Assembly: GCF_000315915.1 (NCBI RefSeq)
Contig: NC_020186.1
Coordinates: 2,170,001 to 2,234,000, forward strand
From: Henningerozyma blattae CBS 6284
Lineage: Eukaryota > Ascomycota > Saccharomycetes > Saccharomycetales > Saccharomycetaceae
DNA length: 64,000 nucleotides
Reading direction: 5' to 3'
Made by a program: the position numbers and the translations under genes. The notes below the pieces were generated by a model that saw nothing but the letters and a program-made list of their open reading frames with translations, did no database searches and was not told the DNA's origin. Of the stretch, positions 28,013-38,587 are shown piece after piece. The first letter of the stretch is position 1. Every line of letters begins with the position of its first letter.

Positions 28013-29467
28013 TATCTTTTCCTTTTTTTTTTATCTTACTTAAAGCTGCATATTTTTACAATAATTAAACAAGAAGTAATTACAAAGAAAGGCAACCCTT
28101 ATTTTTCTTCTTAAAAAAAATATCAAATTTATTCCATGTTATAATTAATAACATTTTACTATTGGATTTCCCTTGTGCCCTTTTATTAGTTTTTTTTCAA
28201 ATCATATCTCTTTTTTTATTCCAATCTTTTATTTTTTTCAAAAAAAACAAAAAAAATACTTACCTTCTTCTTGAAATATTTTTCTTTTTCGATACTTTAA
28301 ATTAACGAGACAATTGCCATATCATTCTGTTTTTTATTTTACCTACTGCTCTAACTACTTTTCTTTTTGTTTGATTCTACTTTCTTATAGATACATTACA
28401 TAATCTATCACCTTTTTTCATATTCTGATGAATATATATCTGCATTACGAATTATCATCTGTCATTTTCTTGCTATATTTTCTGTCATTTAATTTTATTA
28501 TACTACAATCAAATTCCGGAAATCTCCGTTCCATCTATATATCTTGTATACCTGTTTTCTTAGACAATATTAATTTGTCTATTTTTTCCGGACGGCCTCC
28601 GTTCTGGGATTAGATAGATAATAAATATCATCAATTTATTAAGTAGTGTTAATTTGGAAGGATAATAAAAAGCAAGGGATTTACATATCAAAAAGCTTAA
28701 TTTAATAGCTAAAAAAACATACATAGAGATTAGACTCATGATATAAATTAGTTTTTTTCAAACTTTTTACATCCATTCTATCCATTTTCAATATTCATAT
28801 TCCCATTAACTTTGAAACCTAATACGTGACTAAACAACCGTTGTCCATCAACATATCACAACCCTTATTGCCTTCATATTCGCATTCTTATAATTGACAA
28901 GTTAGAAGTGTCTATTATACTATTCTTCTTTTTGCTTTTTGTTTTGTTAGCTTCGCGTATTGTTACTTCGTTTTTATCCATTTTTCATCATCACATTTGT
29001 ATCATTTATTAAGTTAATTAGCTTACTTTCATTATCTTCCCTTTCTGTTTTTTTTTTTATTATTATATCGTTCAATTTGCGTAATATCCTTTGCTAGATC
29101 TTACATTTTATTTGATTATACCAAGCTATTTATCTTTAAGTGTATTTGTCCGTCTATTCTTATAGATCATACATAACTACACTACCACATTTATTCTTCT
29201 TTTACTTCTGGTATCTCATCAAAATTGTTCCACTATTCCCTACTATCCTATCCTTTTGTTTTAGTTCTAAACTTTCAATATTTTTAATTTTTGTTTTGTT
29301 TTGTATTACAATTTATTCTTCCAGTTCAAATTTAATAATAGGTAGGTGACTTTTTGATCTTCTTTTGTTTTATTGTTGTTTTTTAATTTAATATCCTCCT
29401 TTTATGTCTTACCAATACGGCTCAAATCCATTGATACTAATATAAATAATATTATTTTTATTTGATA
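28013..29467. other. SMF3-DLT1 gap, 1.5 kb
   Basis: The plus strand is strikingly pyrimidine-rich (T and C runs) throughout 28015-29400, with repeated TTTTTTT tracts. No long frame or RNA signature was recognised. The ancestral genes RAD5 and RSC58 lay in this interval in one sister region and are absent. Confidence 0.5.
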
Positions 29468-31000
29468 ATGATTCCACTAATATTGTATACTGACCTAAGA
29501 CTTATTCTAGTATGGTCTTGGAGAGGCTTCTTGACATTCCTTTACTTATTATTTATTGGGTTTTCCATAGTGTTACCAATAGATTCGATTGTGCAAGCTA
29601 CTGAATCTTCAAATGATGCTTTGAATACCTTTATAGTAGTGGGTGCAATTGCTTTCTTTCTGTTTTTTTCAATAATCATCTTAGCAGGTAGGGCCATCTA
29701 TTATAGAAGTTGTCTTAAGGATATACCAAGATATTATATACCATTAACACCAAATGATTTACCACATAAACCATCAAGACACTTGGTGCTTGAAAAATTA
29801 GAAAAATCAAAAAAGCTAAGTGTAATCTTCAAAATACCAAATTTACCAGTCATTCATCCAGGTTTTGAACCACCACGTCGTTGTGATGACCCAAATTATG
29901 AAAAATTGTTCCCAGAATACTTAAATTATTCCGTTTGTATTAAAAATATATCTGATAGATTGAAATATCAAGGAATATTCCTAAATAATGTAGATCCTTC
30001 AGTTAACTTACAAGACACAATATCAGATCTTATTAGAAATAAATTCATATTAAATTCAAACGACGAAGTTCAAATTAGGAATGCAAATGACTTTATAGAT
30101 TTATATGAATATTTACGCTATTCTGGTAAAGAAGTTGAAAGAGCTGATTTCATTAAATTTGTTCAATTGTGTATTTATTTTGTTGATTTGACCATTAATA
30201 AGAACGATTTATTGCAACGAAGTACAAATAATTCAGACGATTTAGATGATATTACAACTAGAAATACTGTAATTAATCAAAATCCTTTTAGTTCAGAATT
30301 GAGCTTTGATATTAACTCTTTTATTAGTGAGTTTAATAATCCGATGTTTGATTTATCAACTGACTTAAATACTTCAAGATTTAATGATGATACCAATTTT
30401 AATAAACCCAATATTAAATCTATTGATAGTCATTTAGGCCGTTCACGTTCTCATACCAATTCCAAAAATAATCACAGAGGTTTACATGATTCAACGTTAC
30501 ATCTAACTTCAACAATTAATGATGCTGACTCAGAATCAATTTTAATATTAACTTCAAATTCGAATTCCAATGGAAATTCTGTTTATTCTAGTAATCCATT
30601 CAATTCCAATTCTTCTGAACAAGATATTGAAGAATTTAGACCAGGTTTGTTGAATAGATTCCCGACTCAAACAAGTTCCCAAGAGCGAGTATACCAAGAA
30701 GATATATTTATACAGCATCCACATAGTTCACATCTTGCTCAACAGCAGTACATGCCTTCACAACGGCAACCATTAAGTTCTCAACAGGGAGGAATGGAAT
30801 ACCCTGGTAACCAAATGGCGCAGAGTCATTCAGTTATACCACAAGGAACGGATCACTCGAATTCGCAAACTAGTTTAATGGAGCCACCTAAAATTTTCCT
30901 ATCCTCTAGTAGGATGCCGAGCTTAAATATAATAGATGTGGTTGAGGATGAAGAAGATTCGACAGATTCTGATCCAATATCGAAGATAGAAAGTTATTAG
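29468..31000 (+). CDS. DLT1: Dlt1-like membrane protein (defect at low temperature)
   Basis: A 510-residue protein whose first 230 residues match S. cerevisiae Dlt1 (YMR126C, 342 aa), a small membrane protein needed for growth in the cold, with unknown mechanism. Two N-terminal hydrophobic segments (about 13-40 and 55-78) are followed by conserved RSCLKDIPRYYIPLTPNDLPH, LEPPRRC-like FEPPRRCDDPNYEKLFPEYLNY and RLKYQGIFLNN. The remaining 280 residues are Asn/Ser/Gln-rich and not conserved, making the protein about 170 residues longer than its counterpart. The frame is open six bases further upstream, but the ATG at 29468 is the first. The position between RRB1/SMF3 and EPO1 agrees with the chromosome XIII order. 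Confidence 0.9.
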   Translation: MIPLILYTDLRLILVWSWRGFLTFLYLLFIGFSIVLPIDSIVQATESSNDALNTFIVVGAIAFFLFFSIIILAGRAIYYRSCLKDIPRYYIPLTPNDLPHKPSRHLVLEKLEKSKKLSVIFKIPNLPVIHPGFEPPRRCDDPNYEKLFPEYLNYSVCIKNISDRLKYQGIFLNNVDPSVNLQDTISDLIRNKFILNSNDEVQIRNANDFIDLYEYLRYSGKEVERADFIKFVQLCIYFVDLTINKNDLLQRSTNNSDDLDDITTRNTVINQNPFSSELSFDINSFISEFNNPMFDLSTDLNTSRFNDDTNFNKPNIKSIDSHLGRSRSHTNSKNNHRGLHDSTLHLTSTINDADSESILILTSNSNSNGNSVYSSNPFNSNSSEQDIEEFRPGLLNRFPTQTSSQERVYQEDIFIQHPHSSHLAQQQYMPSQRQPLSSQQGGMEYPGNQMAQSHSVIPQGTDHSNSQTSLMEPPKIFLSSSRMPSLNIIDVVEDEEDSTDSDPISKIESY

Positions 31001-31612
31001 TTAGTAATTGATAGCTACTAGTATTCTTTGCGTCATATAAGGTAAATTTGGTCCTAGTGTAAAGCAATTTACATTTTGATCTTATCTTTACTACCTCTTT
31101 TTTATTCAGTTGCTTCCAAAGGTCACATCAAATTTTTATTGTTTTTAATAATTTTTTTTTAACTGGGTATATGTATACATTATTATAGACGACAAATTAG
31201 TTCATAAATTTACTTCTCGATTTTTGTCAACCATCACTGTAATTTCAGTTTTTTTAAAGGATTTTTTTATTACTTCTCCTTATAGTATTAGCACGCTCTA
31301 AAATAAAACGTAATATCTTATACAGTAAAGTTAGTTTCATCTATTTTATTTCTTAGAAAGTTAAGTATCCAAAATCACTGGAATTAAATAAGAGTACCTA
31401 ATACTTAATATTTTATCTTCAATGGTAATAATATTATCATATTTTCAAAATGCTTTTTTTTTTAACCAATCGCTTCTTGATTGTGTTGGAAAAAATATCT
31501 TGTAAAAAGTAAAAATCAAAATATAGGAATATTATACAGATAAATAAATAAGTAAATAGGTTAATGATTATTTGTTCAGAAGATACTAAATAAAAGAGCA
31601 TTAGGCTAATAA
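31001..31612. other. Convergent 3' region DLT1 / EPO1
   Basis: AT-rich with T-runs (31145-31160, 31455-31463). The ancestral gene STO1 (cap-binding complex) would map here and is absent. Nothing else was recognised. Confidence 0.5.
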
Positions 31613-34600
31613 TTATTGTTTATTTGATGTAAGTTGTCTAATTGCCTCGTCTTTGGCCTGTATTTCTCTCTTTAAACGGTTTATTTCATTGACTAAAGTG
31701 ATTGAAGCTGGCTTGCATCCATTTTCTTGAAGCAAAACCTGTTCTTCAGCGACAAATCTTTTCATTCTTTCTGTATTTAATTGTTGAATTAATTCGACTA
31801 TTTTTGAAGATTTTTTTTTAAGTTCATTTTCAAAATCAACAATTGAAAATTCAGATTTAACATCAGTTATTTTAAATCCCTTAGTTGATGAAAGCATTTC
31901 AAATTTTTCTTCCATATAAGTTTCTCTCCTAACAGATTCTGCTAACTCAGTTGATAATAATTTAATTTCATTCATCAATGTTTTGTTCTCTTCAAGTATG
32001 TGGAACTGTTCAGCACTAATAGTGATTGTTTTGAATGAACTAATTGGTGAAATATTTCCGTCATTAGCAAAGCTTGGTATATAGGTTTTTTGAAGAGTAT
32101 TGTCAAAACTAAAATCATCTTCCGAATGATTGACACCTATTTCAATATTTTGAGCCTTAATGGCTTCTTCTTTTTCTTCATGAATAGTATTTTCGGCCAG
32201 CAATAATTCACTTCTCCTTCTACCCTGGGCTTTTTCACAGGCAGATAGCCTTTTTTGAATATCTTTTTTTGGTGATTGAGCATTACTTTCATCTTTTAAG
32301 TTAGATAATTTATATTGGAATGCACCATCATCGTCATCAGCATTTTCATCCTCTCTTTTTCTGCTAGGGACTTTCGCTATTCTAAGATTATCAGCAAATT
32401 TCGTGGATACAGGTTTATTTCCCAATGGCGAAGAGGTACTCTTAAAATCTTCTTTTGATTGGGAGAATGATCTATCCGATAATTTAACAATTGAATCAGT
32501 AGATGGAGTACGGCTATTGGTGCTGCTGATACTATTTCTCTGTGCCGATATAGTTCTTGTGTTTGTTAAATCTTCCTCTTGATTTCTAACTGTACCAAAA
32601 GTTGATTGTGAAGCTAGAGAGCTTATGTCGGGTGGATGGCTTACGTCTTGAGATTGTTTTCTTCCAGTTCCATTTTGAGTAGTTGGTTGAAATTCTTGTG
32701 CAGTTGAGAATGCATTGAGATCTGTTGAATTTTCTAGCATATACATGCCTGATTTTTTTGGTTGAGAAGAATCACTAGTATCAGAAACATAAGACACCAT
32801 TGAAGATCTGATGCTTGGCCTAGTAGGCTCTCTTGGTGATAAATCTCTGGAAGCCTGCTGGTTCAATTCCATATTCTTCATATTTTGATTATTAATTTCC
32901 ATTTGCTTTTCGAGTAATTCTCTTTGCTGTTTTATGATATCTTTTTGAACTTCTAATTCCTTTTGTTGCATCAGTTTTTCCTTTTCTAAAATTTCTTTTT
33001 CTCTCTTAGCTAATAGAAGTTCTTTCTCCTTTATTTCTTCTTGTTGCTGTGGTTCAGATAATTTTAACACATTCAGCTTACCCTTTTCATTTGAAAGCAT
33101 GGAGTTGTCAGTGTTTAAGGAGGAACTATTATTAGATTTAGAGTCATCATTATTTATATTGTGTAAAATTGAGTTTTCGTGAGAATGGCTTATATCTTCT
33201 ATGTTATTAGTTGTATCTGAATTATTATGCATATGGGTTGAATTTGATTTGATACCCAAGGAAGAAGTTGAAGAAGGAGCGCTATTTGGTTGAATATTAT
33301 TCAAGTGATCCAAATCAGATCGGCTTAATAAAGAATTATTATTATTATTATTCATTCCATTTCTTAGATTATTAGATTGTGAACTATCAGGGGTATAATT
33401 GTTTGCATCTCTTTCTTGCTGTAAGTGTGAAATCGTAGGAATATTATTAGTTGAACCAGATTGTACCATCATTTGCATGGGCTTTGGTCTTTGAGAGTTT
33501 TGCAATGACATCGTTCTAGGTCCATTTCCATTTGGAGTTTGATTATTAGGCATATTATTCATATTGGGTCTTGGCACATTTTGTATGGAAGTAGTTCTTG
33601 GATTATTCATATTCATATTATTTTGGAAACTATTTCTACTGTTCATAGCTCCATTATTATTAAAGATTGGTCTGTTACCATTTTGTAACGACATAGTTCT
33701 TATATCGTTACCATTCATATTCATGTTAGGATCGTTAAAAGTTGGGTGTGTTGGACTAGTCATAGACGAGTTTGGAACAGTATTACTAGCGTACATACCT
33801 CTTTGTTGTTGTTGCATCATCATATTTTGTTGGAAAGGATTCATACCGTTTATTTGGCCTTGAGGATTTGTTTGTAGAGACATGGCTCTTGGGGGCATAT
33901 TATTATTACTATTGTTGTTTTTGTTATTATTTTGAAGTTGTTTCGAAAAATTATTATAATTCATCTTCCTTTGGTTTGTTAGAAATTTTCTATATTCAGT
34001 ATTTGACATATGTGAAGTATCATTTGGATCTTTTTTCGTTAAGATAGTTGGGATAATAGGTGTGGAATCGGTAGAAGTCCCCAAGATATCTTTTCTATGA
34101 CGCATTCCTGGAATATCACCAAAAGTGTAAATGTCATTATCATCCATTATTACTTCATCATCATCTTTCCCACCATCATCTCCTCCCGCACCTCCTCCTC
34201 CACTGCCAGTTACACTTGATAAGAAGGAAAATTGATTAGAACCTGAAGATCCAGAATGGTTTTTCTTACCAAAATTCAAATGTAAGTTATTTTTACCTTT
34301 CAAAAAATTAGAGAATGAATTACTAGTTAATGAGTTAGATCTATTTTCTTGTGGCTCTAGTTTTGGAGGAGATGCTTTTCTAGAGTTATAATTCATTTGT
34401 TGTTGCCTTTGGGGCTGGTTCATCTGTTGCTGATTCATATATTGTAGTTGTTGCATATACTGTTGTTGCATAAACTGTTGTTGTTGTTGGGGCATTTGTT
34501 GTCGATATGATTGAGGTGAGCGGCCATTTGTATTATTATCGTTGAATTCATTAATCATTGGTTCTTGAGTAACATCTATATCACCAATGTCATTATTTAA

Positions 34601-34657
34601 TAATTGATTTCTTCGTTGTTGCATGGCAGACATAGGACCTCCATTGTTGGATATCAT
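31613..34657 (-). CDS. EPO1: Epo1-like polarity/septin-associated protein (YMR124W/YLR031W family)
   Basis: A 1014-residue protein matching S. cerevisiae Epo1, which links cortical ER to the polarisome and septins in buds; YLR031W is its duplicate. Conserved N-terminal elements are DNDIYTFGDIPGMRHRKD and TKKDPNDTSHMSNTEYRKFLTNQRKMNY. The short motif (R)TMSLQN recurs five times between about 255 and 395, embedded in Asn/Met-rich sequence. A strong charged coiled coil spans about 537-590 (KEKELLLAKREKEILEKEK), and a second covers most of 890-1010, including the SSTKGFKITDVKSEF block. The Gln-rich tract near residues 50-85 is not conserved. Position between DLT1 and RPL15 agrees with YMR124W. 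Confidence 0.88.
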   Translation of the reverse strand: MISNNGGPMSAMQQRRNQLLNNDIGDIDVTQEPMINEFNDNNTNGRSPQSYRQQMPQQQQQFMQQQYMQQLQYMNQQQMNQPQRQQQMNYNSRKASPPKLEPQENRSNSLTSNSFSNFLKGKNNLHLNFGKKNHSGSSGSNQFSFLSSVTGSGGGGAGGDDGGKDDDEVIMDDNDIYTFGDIPGMRHRKDILGTSTDSTPIIPTILTKKDPNDTSHMSNTEYRKFLTNQRKMNYNNFSKQLQNNNKNNNSNNNMPPRAMSLQTNPQGQINGMNPFQQNMMMQQQQRGMYASNTVPNSSMTSPTHPTFNDPNMNMNGNDIRTMSLQNGNRPIFNNNGAMNSRNSFQNNMNMNNPRTTSIQNVPRPNMNNMPNNQTPNGNGPRTMSLQNSQRPKPMQMMVQSGSTNNIPTISHLQQERDANNYTPDSSQSNNLRNGMNNNNNNSLLSRSDLDHLNNIQPNSAPSSTSSLGIKSNSTHMHNNSDTTNNIEDISHSHENSILHNINNDDSKSNNSSSLNTDNSMLSNEKGKLNVLKLSEPQQQEEIKEKELLLAKREKEILEKEKLMQQKELEVQKDIIKQQRELLEKQMEINNQNMKNMELNQQASRDLSPREPTRPSIRSSMVSYVSDTSDSSQPKKSGMYMLENSTDLNAFSTAQEFQPTTQNGTGRKQSQDVSHPPDISSLASQSTFGTVRNQEEDLTNTRTISAQRNSISSTNSRTPSTDSIVKLSDRSFSQSKEDFKSTSSPLGNKPVSTKFADNLRIAKVPSRKREDENADDDDGAFQYKLSNLKDESNAQSPKKDIQKRLSACEKAQGRRRSELLLAENTIHEEKEEAIKAQNIEIGVNHSEDDFSFDNTLQKTYIPSFANDGNISPISSFKTITISAEQFHILEENKTLMNEIKLLSTELAESVRRETYMEEKFEMLSSTKGFKITDVKSEFSIVDFENELKKKSSKIVELIQQLNTERMKRFVAEEQVLLQENGCKPASITLVNEINRLKREIQAKDEAIRQLTSNKQ

Positions 34658-35705
34658 ATTTTTAATGATACGAATTTATTGTTTCCTTACTTCTTTCTTT
34701 TTGTTTTTTTGTTGTTGTTTTTTGGAAAGCACAAAATATTATTTGAATCAATTTATTTATCCTTTAGAAAACTTACCTGCAATAAAATGTCGTTAATTTA
34801 TGCGACTGTATTTTATTATAGCGAATGTGGATTAGGATAATTCCTGAATTATTGGAGCAACAACTAGTATTGAAATGAATATGTATATATAGATATGTAT
34901 ATATATATATATATATAATTGTTTGTCCCTGTATACAAATAGGTTACTGAGTATGCTTTTGTTTATATAATATCCATATAATGATATGTTATTTGTTTAA
35001 CTAAATTTTCGAAATTTACTTTTGCTAGGCAGATCTAGTGTTTCATTTAATGGATAACAAGAATCACACGTCGACTCCCAAGTTAAGCTGGACAGAGCCT
35101 CCCTCAGGAGAATCTTAAAGGAAAGATTCAGAAATTTGATATTTGAGTTTTCCAACTTTCCTAAAAGCAATCCATAATTTTTTTTTATTATTTCCCATAT
35201 TTTCAATTTCTTTTTTCTTTCATTTGTTGTTTCTTGTTTTCTGTTCAAAATTAATCTTCAACGCTGTTTTTTTGTTGTATTTCCTAAAGAGGAGATATCT
35301 AAACACAATTTGGCCGAAATTTTTTAAATTTTTCAAAATATGAAAACGCTCGGACAATAACGGGCAGTATTTCCTAAATGGGCAATCTGCAAGTTTCTAT
35401 CTTTGCATGTAAAAAATTACATCAATTAACTGGACAAAATTGGTAAAATGATTGCTTATATAAAAAAAATAAAATAAAAATTGGGGGATTTATCAGTAAG
35501 AAAATATATGGTTATTTTTAGTTAAGTTAAAAAAAAATAAATAATATATAAAAAAGGGAGCATAATTAGTATTATTAGTAAAAGTGTAAAGAGTGTGCCT
35601 AGATTTGGCAGTGACATGTTAATCATGTGGGAATATATTTATTTTACAAATGTGAATGAACAGAATAAATTACAATTGATATTAGCAGAAGTATTATTAT
35701 TAAAA
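34658..35705. other. EPO1 5' flank / small-gene 3' flank
   Basis: Contains a (TA)n microsatellite at 34896-34917 and a moderately GC-rich patch near 35020-35110. An 83-codon leftward frame (34997-35248) has no recognisable similarity and low-complexity composition. PKR1, expected here from S. cerevisiae order, was not found. Confidence 0.45.
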
Positions 35706-36176
35706 TTATAATTCAGCACCGAAGATCAAAGAACCGATCATAGCAATACCGATGGCAACACCGTATTTCCAAGAGATTGGGTTAGCAACCATACCAGCGG
35801 CGGCAGCGTTCTTAGAAGTGGTGGTGGCATTACCAGCCTTGGCATTGACAGATGAGGCAGCAACGTTACCGTTAGAAACTAAGTTAGATATAGTGGAAGC
35901 ACCCTTGGAAGTGACAGAAGAAGCAGCAACATTACCAGTAGAGACTAAGTTGGACATGGTAGAAGCGGCTTTACCAGTGACGGAAGAGGCAGCAACGGCA
36001 CCAGCGGAAACTAAGTTGGACATAGTAGAAGCAGTCATATTGAGTGGGTTTGATATTATATCAGTGGAATTGGGTGTGTTTGGATTGTTTTTGACTAGCA
36101 AAGTACTGTTACTTTGAGCGATCACGACTGGACGTGGTAAGTTTGGAATATCTATACTTAAACTTAAGGAATCCAT
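35706..36176 (-). CDS. Small Ala/Ser-rich repeat protein with C-terminal hydrophobic segment
   Basis: 156 residues. I do not recognise the family with confidence. Residues 49-114 are three tandem 22-residue units of the form ASTMSNLVSxGxVAASSVTxKx. A short spacer follows, then a hydrophobic C-terminal stretch (about 137-154, WKYGVAIGIAMIGSLIFGAEL region). No N-terminal signal peptide is visible, so a tail-anchored membrane protein is more likely than a GPI-anchored one. Codon choice in the repeats (GCT, GCC, TCC, GTT) looks like that of a well-expressed gene. By position and orientation it corresponds to the small S. cerevisiae gene YMR122W-A, located between EPO1 and RPL15B. That correspondence is positional, since I could not confirm sequence similarity. 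An internal ATG (residue 47) could be an alternative start. Confidence 0.7.
   Translation of the reverse strand: MDSLSLSIDIPNLPRPVVIAQSNSTLLVKNNPNTPNSTDIISNPLNMTASTMSNLVSAGAVAASSVTGKAASTMSNLVSTGNVAASSVTSKGASTISNLVSNGNVAASSVNAKAGNATTTSKNAAAAGMVANPISWKYGVAIGIAMIGSLIFGAEL
35835..36032 (-). repeat. Three tandem 66-bp coding repeats
   Basis: Residues 49-70, 71-92 and 93-114 of the small repeat protein are copies of one 22-residue unit, encoded by three in-frame 66-base units. The copies differ at a few positions, mainly in the third unit (TIS for TMS, VNAKA for VTSKG). Confidence 0.85.
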
Positions 36177-36533
36177 TGCTAAAAAATATTAAAAAAAATT
36201 ATTTTTTTTTGTTTGAAACAAATTAAGGTAAAATGTTAGAGATATATATACTTATTGAAAAGACAACGCCAATTGATTGCACTTCTAGAAAGTTTAGGGC
36301 TCTGAGTAGTTCTTAATGCAGAGGAGGGAACGAATCACGAAAAAGTAACCAGCAATAAAACGCCAAATTATAAAAAATATATTTTTATATCAGAAATATA
36401 AAGTCAACCACCGGAAGCCAAGACATCAAACGAAGAAACATGGCATGGTCTGAGACACTAATGCTCATCTGGGTTATGCTTATATAAATAAATGTTGAAA
36501 ATTCACAATTATTTGCAAGGTTATACAGCTATT

Positions 36534-36797
36534 TCACAGGCAAGCATCCCACCCAATGGGCAGAATGTTTCTAGGTAATAACGACTGGCGTGGGCAAAAT
36601 TCGACTATGCAATCTTTGTATAGTCGACTCTGTGCTTGTTGTTGATACTGTGTCTCAAATCTGGCTAATTTGACAAATTCACGTATTGACACCATTCTCG
36701 GCAGACGCGAAATCTGGAATTCATCGGTTTCCTGGGCATCCCTTTTCGTCCACTCGTTTCGCGTCTGGCATTTCCTAACACAGTAAATGTATATCAT
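36534..36797 (-). other. Unrecognised GC-rich island: small orphan frame or structured RNA
   Basis: The island stands out from flanking AT-rich DNA. CAGACGCGAAA (36702-36712) is perfectly complementary to TTTCGCGTCTG (36757-36767), giving an 11-bp stem with a 44-base loop. TCGACTAT (36601-36608) pairs with ATAGTCGA (36620-36627). An 87-codon frame runs leftward across the whole island with balanced composition (including VSIREFVKLARFETQYQQQ). No protein or RNA family was recognised; either reading is possible. Confidence 0.35.
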
Positions 36798-37663
36798 ACG
36801 TTGCTATTTTTGGACAACTGTGGCCGGCCAACATTCCTATACTGTGGTGGTGCACGGATGGTGTATGCTGTCTTTGTGCTTCAGGCAAATACTGGAATGA
36901 GTAGTCAAGACTTTAAAGTCATCATCTTTAAGATAGAGGGATGGATCGAATTAATATAAGCTATAAAGTTATTAGTTGTTGGTTGATAGCCTAGATGTGT
37001 TTCCTGGAAAAGGAACAGTACAATAATCAAGATTGCTGGATGGCTATAATTACCTTGAATTCATAACATAACAGCATGGAAGTTCTTGCCTGGGTTTGTT
37101 TTTTTGTTTCTTGCTTTTTTGGCTAAAGCAAATGGATACTTAATTACAGAAGTCATTGGATACTGCTTGTGTTATCTTGTCTGTCGTCATACGGGTTGTG
37201 TATTGGTCGATTTTAATGGCATTCCGAGAATTGAAACAATAACAGTTACCGGAAGCATTAACAAATCTGTAAAGAATATATATATATATGTATAGTTCTT
37301 GCAAGGTTATGGCCGTATGGGCAGAAGTAGTTTGGGCTTAGCTAGATAAGATATTCTGAGAGTAGTTCTGGATTTTAGATAAACTAGTCATGGAAATGTG
37401 GGGTTTTACGATGAAAGTTTTGTATTAGTTTTAATTATAGAAACTTAAGTTAAAGCCACTAATGTTGAGCTGGCATAAACCATGCAAATTTTACATTCAA
37501 AGTTCGATTTTGTGAGTAGCTTCTTAATCTATTGAAAGTTACATAAGTCTATATATCATTTAGAACAAGTTTCTTGGCAGGTTTACGGCGTCATTGTTCT
37601 TGAATTGATGTATTGTTGATATTAGCATTTTATTATGCATATATTTCAAATATTCTTGAGTGG

Positions 37664-37815
37664 TTACCCTACCTTATGTTGTTACCCTCCTTTCCACTGT
37701 GTGAGAAAATCTCGGCACGATTTGCGAAAATCTCAGAACGGTTGGCTCTGCCCGCAAAAAAATTTTTCAATTTTTTTTTTCAATTTTTTTTTTTCAATTT
37801 TCCAAAATTTTTCAA
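37664..37815 (+). promoter_or_regulatory. RPL15 promoter: paired direct repeats and T-tracts
   Basis: TTACCCT occurs at 37664-37670 and 37682-37688 (18 apart). GAAAATCTC occurs at 37705-37713 and 37726-37734 (21 apart, about two helical turns). Then come three to four T-runs separated by CAA (37763-37815). This lies 160-310 bases before the ATG, where ribosomal protein genes carry activator sites followed by a T-tract. No clear Rap1 site is present at that distance. Confidence 0.5.
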
Positions 37816-37972
37816 TGCTCGATGAGCGAAGATATATATTGAAAAGTATATAATTAGCAAATAATAAAAATTGCTAAATTTTAACGTTACCATTTTTTGA
37901 AACTTTTTTTTCTGTTATATTCCTTTTTACACTTTTTTAAAAGGACTATACTTCAATTTATTAACCGACAAA

Positions 37973-38587
37973 ATGGGTGCTTACAAGTATTTGGAAGAAT
38001 TACAAAGAAAGAAACAATCTGATGTTTTAAGATTCTTGCAAAGAATCAGAGTTTGGGAATACAGACAAAAGAATGTTATCCACAGAGCTCCTAGACCATC
38101 TAGACCAGACAAGGCTAGAAGATTGGGTTACAAGGCCAAGCAAGGTTTCGTTATCTACAGAGTCAGAGTTAGAAGAGGTAACAGAAAGAGACCTGTTCCA
38201 AAGGGTGCCACTTATGGTAAGCCAACTAACGAAGGTGTTAATGAATTGAAGTACCAAAGAGCTTTGAAGGCTACTGCCGAAGAAAGAGTTGGCAGAAGAG
38301 CTGCTAACTTGAGAGTCTTGAACTCTTACTGGGTTAACCAAGATTCTACCTACAAGTACTTTGAAGTTATCTTAGTCGACCCATCCCACAAGGCTATCAG
38401 AAGAGATGCTAGATACAACTGGATCTGTAACCCAGTTCACAAGCACCGTGAAGCTAGAGGTTTGACTGCCACTGGTAAGAAGTCTAGAGGTTTGAACAAG
38501 GGTCACAAGTTCCACAACACTCAAGCCGGTAGAAGAAAGACCTGGAAGAGACAAAACACTTTGTCCTTATGGAGATACAGAAAATAA
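37973..38587 (+). CDS. RPL15: 60S ribosomal protein eL15
   Basis: 204 residues, colinear and nearly invariant with yeast Rpl15, a core 60S protein that binds 25S and 5.8S rRNA. It starts [17 protein letters not shown], has [21 protein letters not shown] in the centre and ends [11 protein letters not shown]. Highly biased codons (AGA for Arg, GGT, GCT, TTG for Leu) mark very high expression and contrast with neighbours. There is no intron, as in S. cerevisiae. The ATG is preceded by AAA at -3. S. cerevisiae has two copies, RPL15A (beside ADE16) and RPL15B (beside ADE17); this one has the same neighbour on its right and cannot be assigned to either. Confidence 0.98.
   Translation: MGAYKYLEELQRKKQSDVLRFLQRIRVWEYRQKNVIHRAPRPSRPDKARRLGYKAKQGFVIYRVRVRRGNRKRPVPKGATYGKPTNEGVNELKYQRALKATAEERVGRRAANLRVLNSYWVNQDSTYKYFEVILVDPSHKAIRRDARYNWICNPVHKHREARGLTATGKKSRGLNKGHKFHNTQAGRRKTWKRQNTLSLWRYRK

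Larger units (their letters stand above)
36177..37972. other. 1.8-kb divergent gap before RPL15, with GC-rich island
   Basis: AT-rich DNA surrounds a GC-richer island at about 36530-36800. The island has two clean inverted repeats and an 87-codon leftward frame of unknown similarity (36534-36797); it is listed separately. A second leftover patch at 37080-37260 has no recognisable content. The right end (37660-37815) holds the RPL15 promoter features. Confidence 0.5.

Noticed and set aside
37086..37295. 69-codon hydrophobic frame upstream of RPL15
   Set aside because: Composition of random AT-rich intergenic sequence, no known similarity, ends in a TATATA run.
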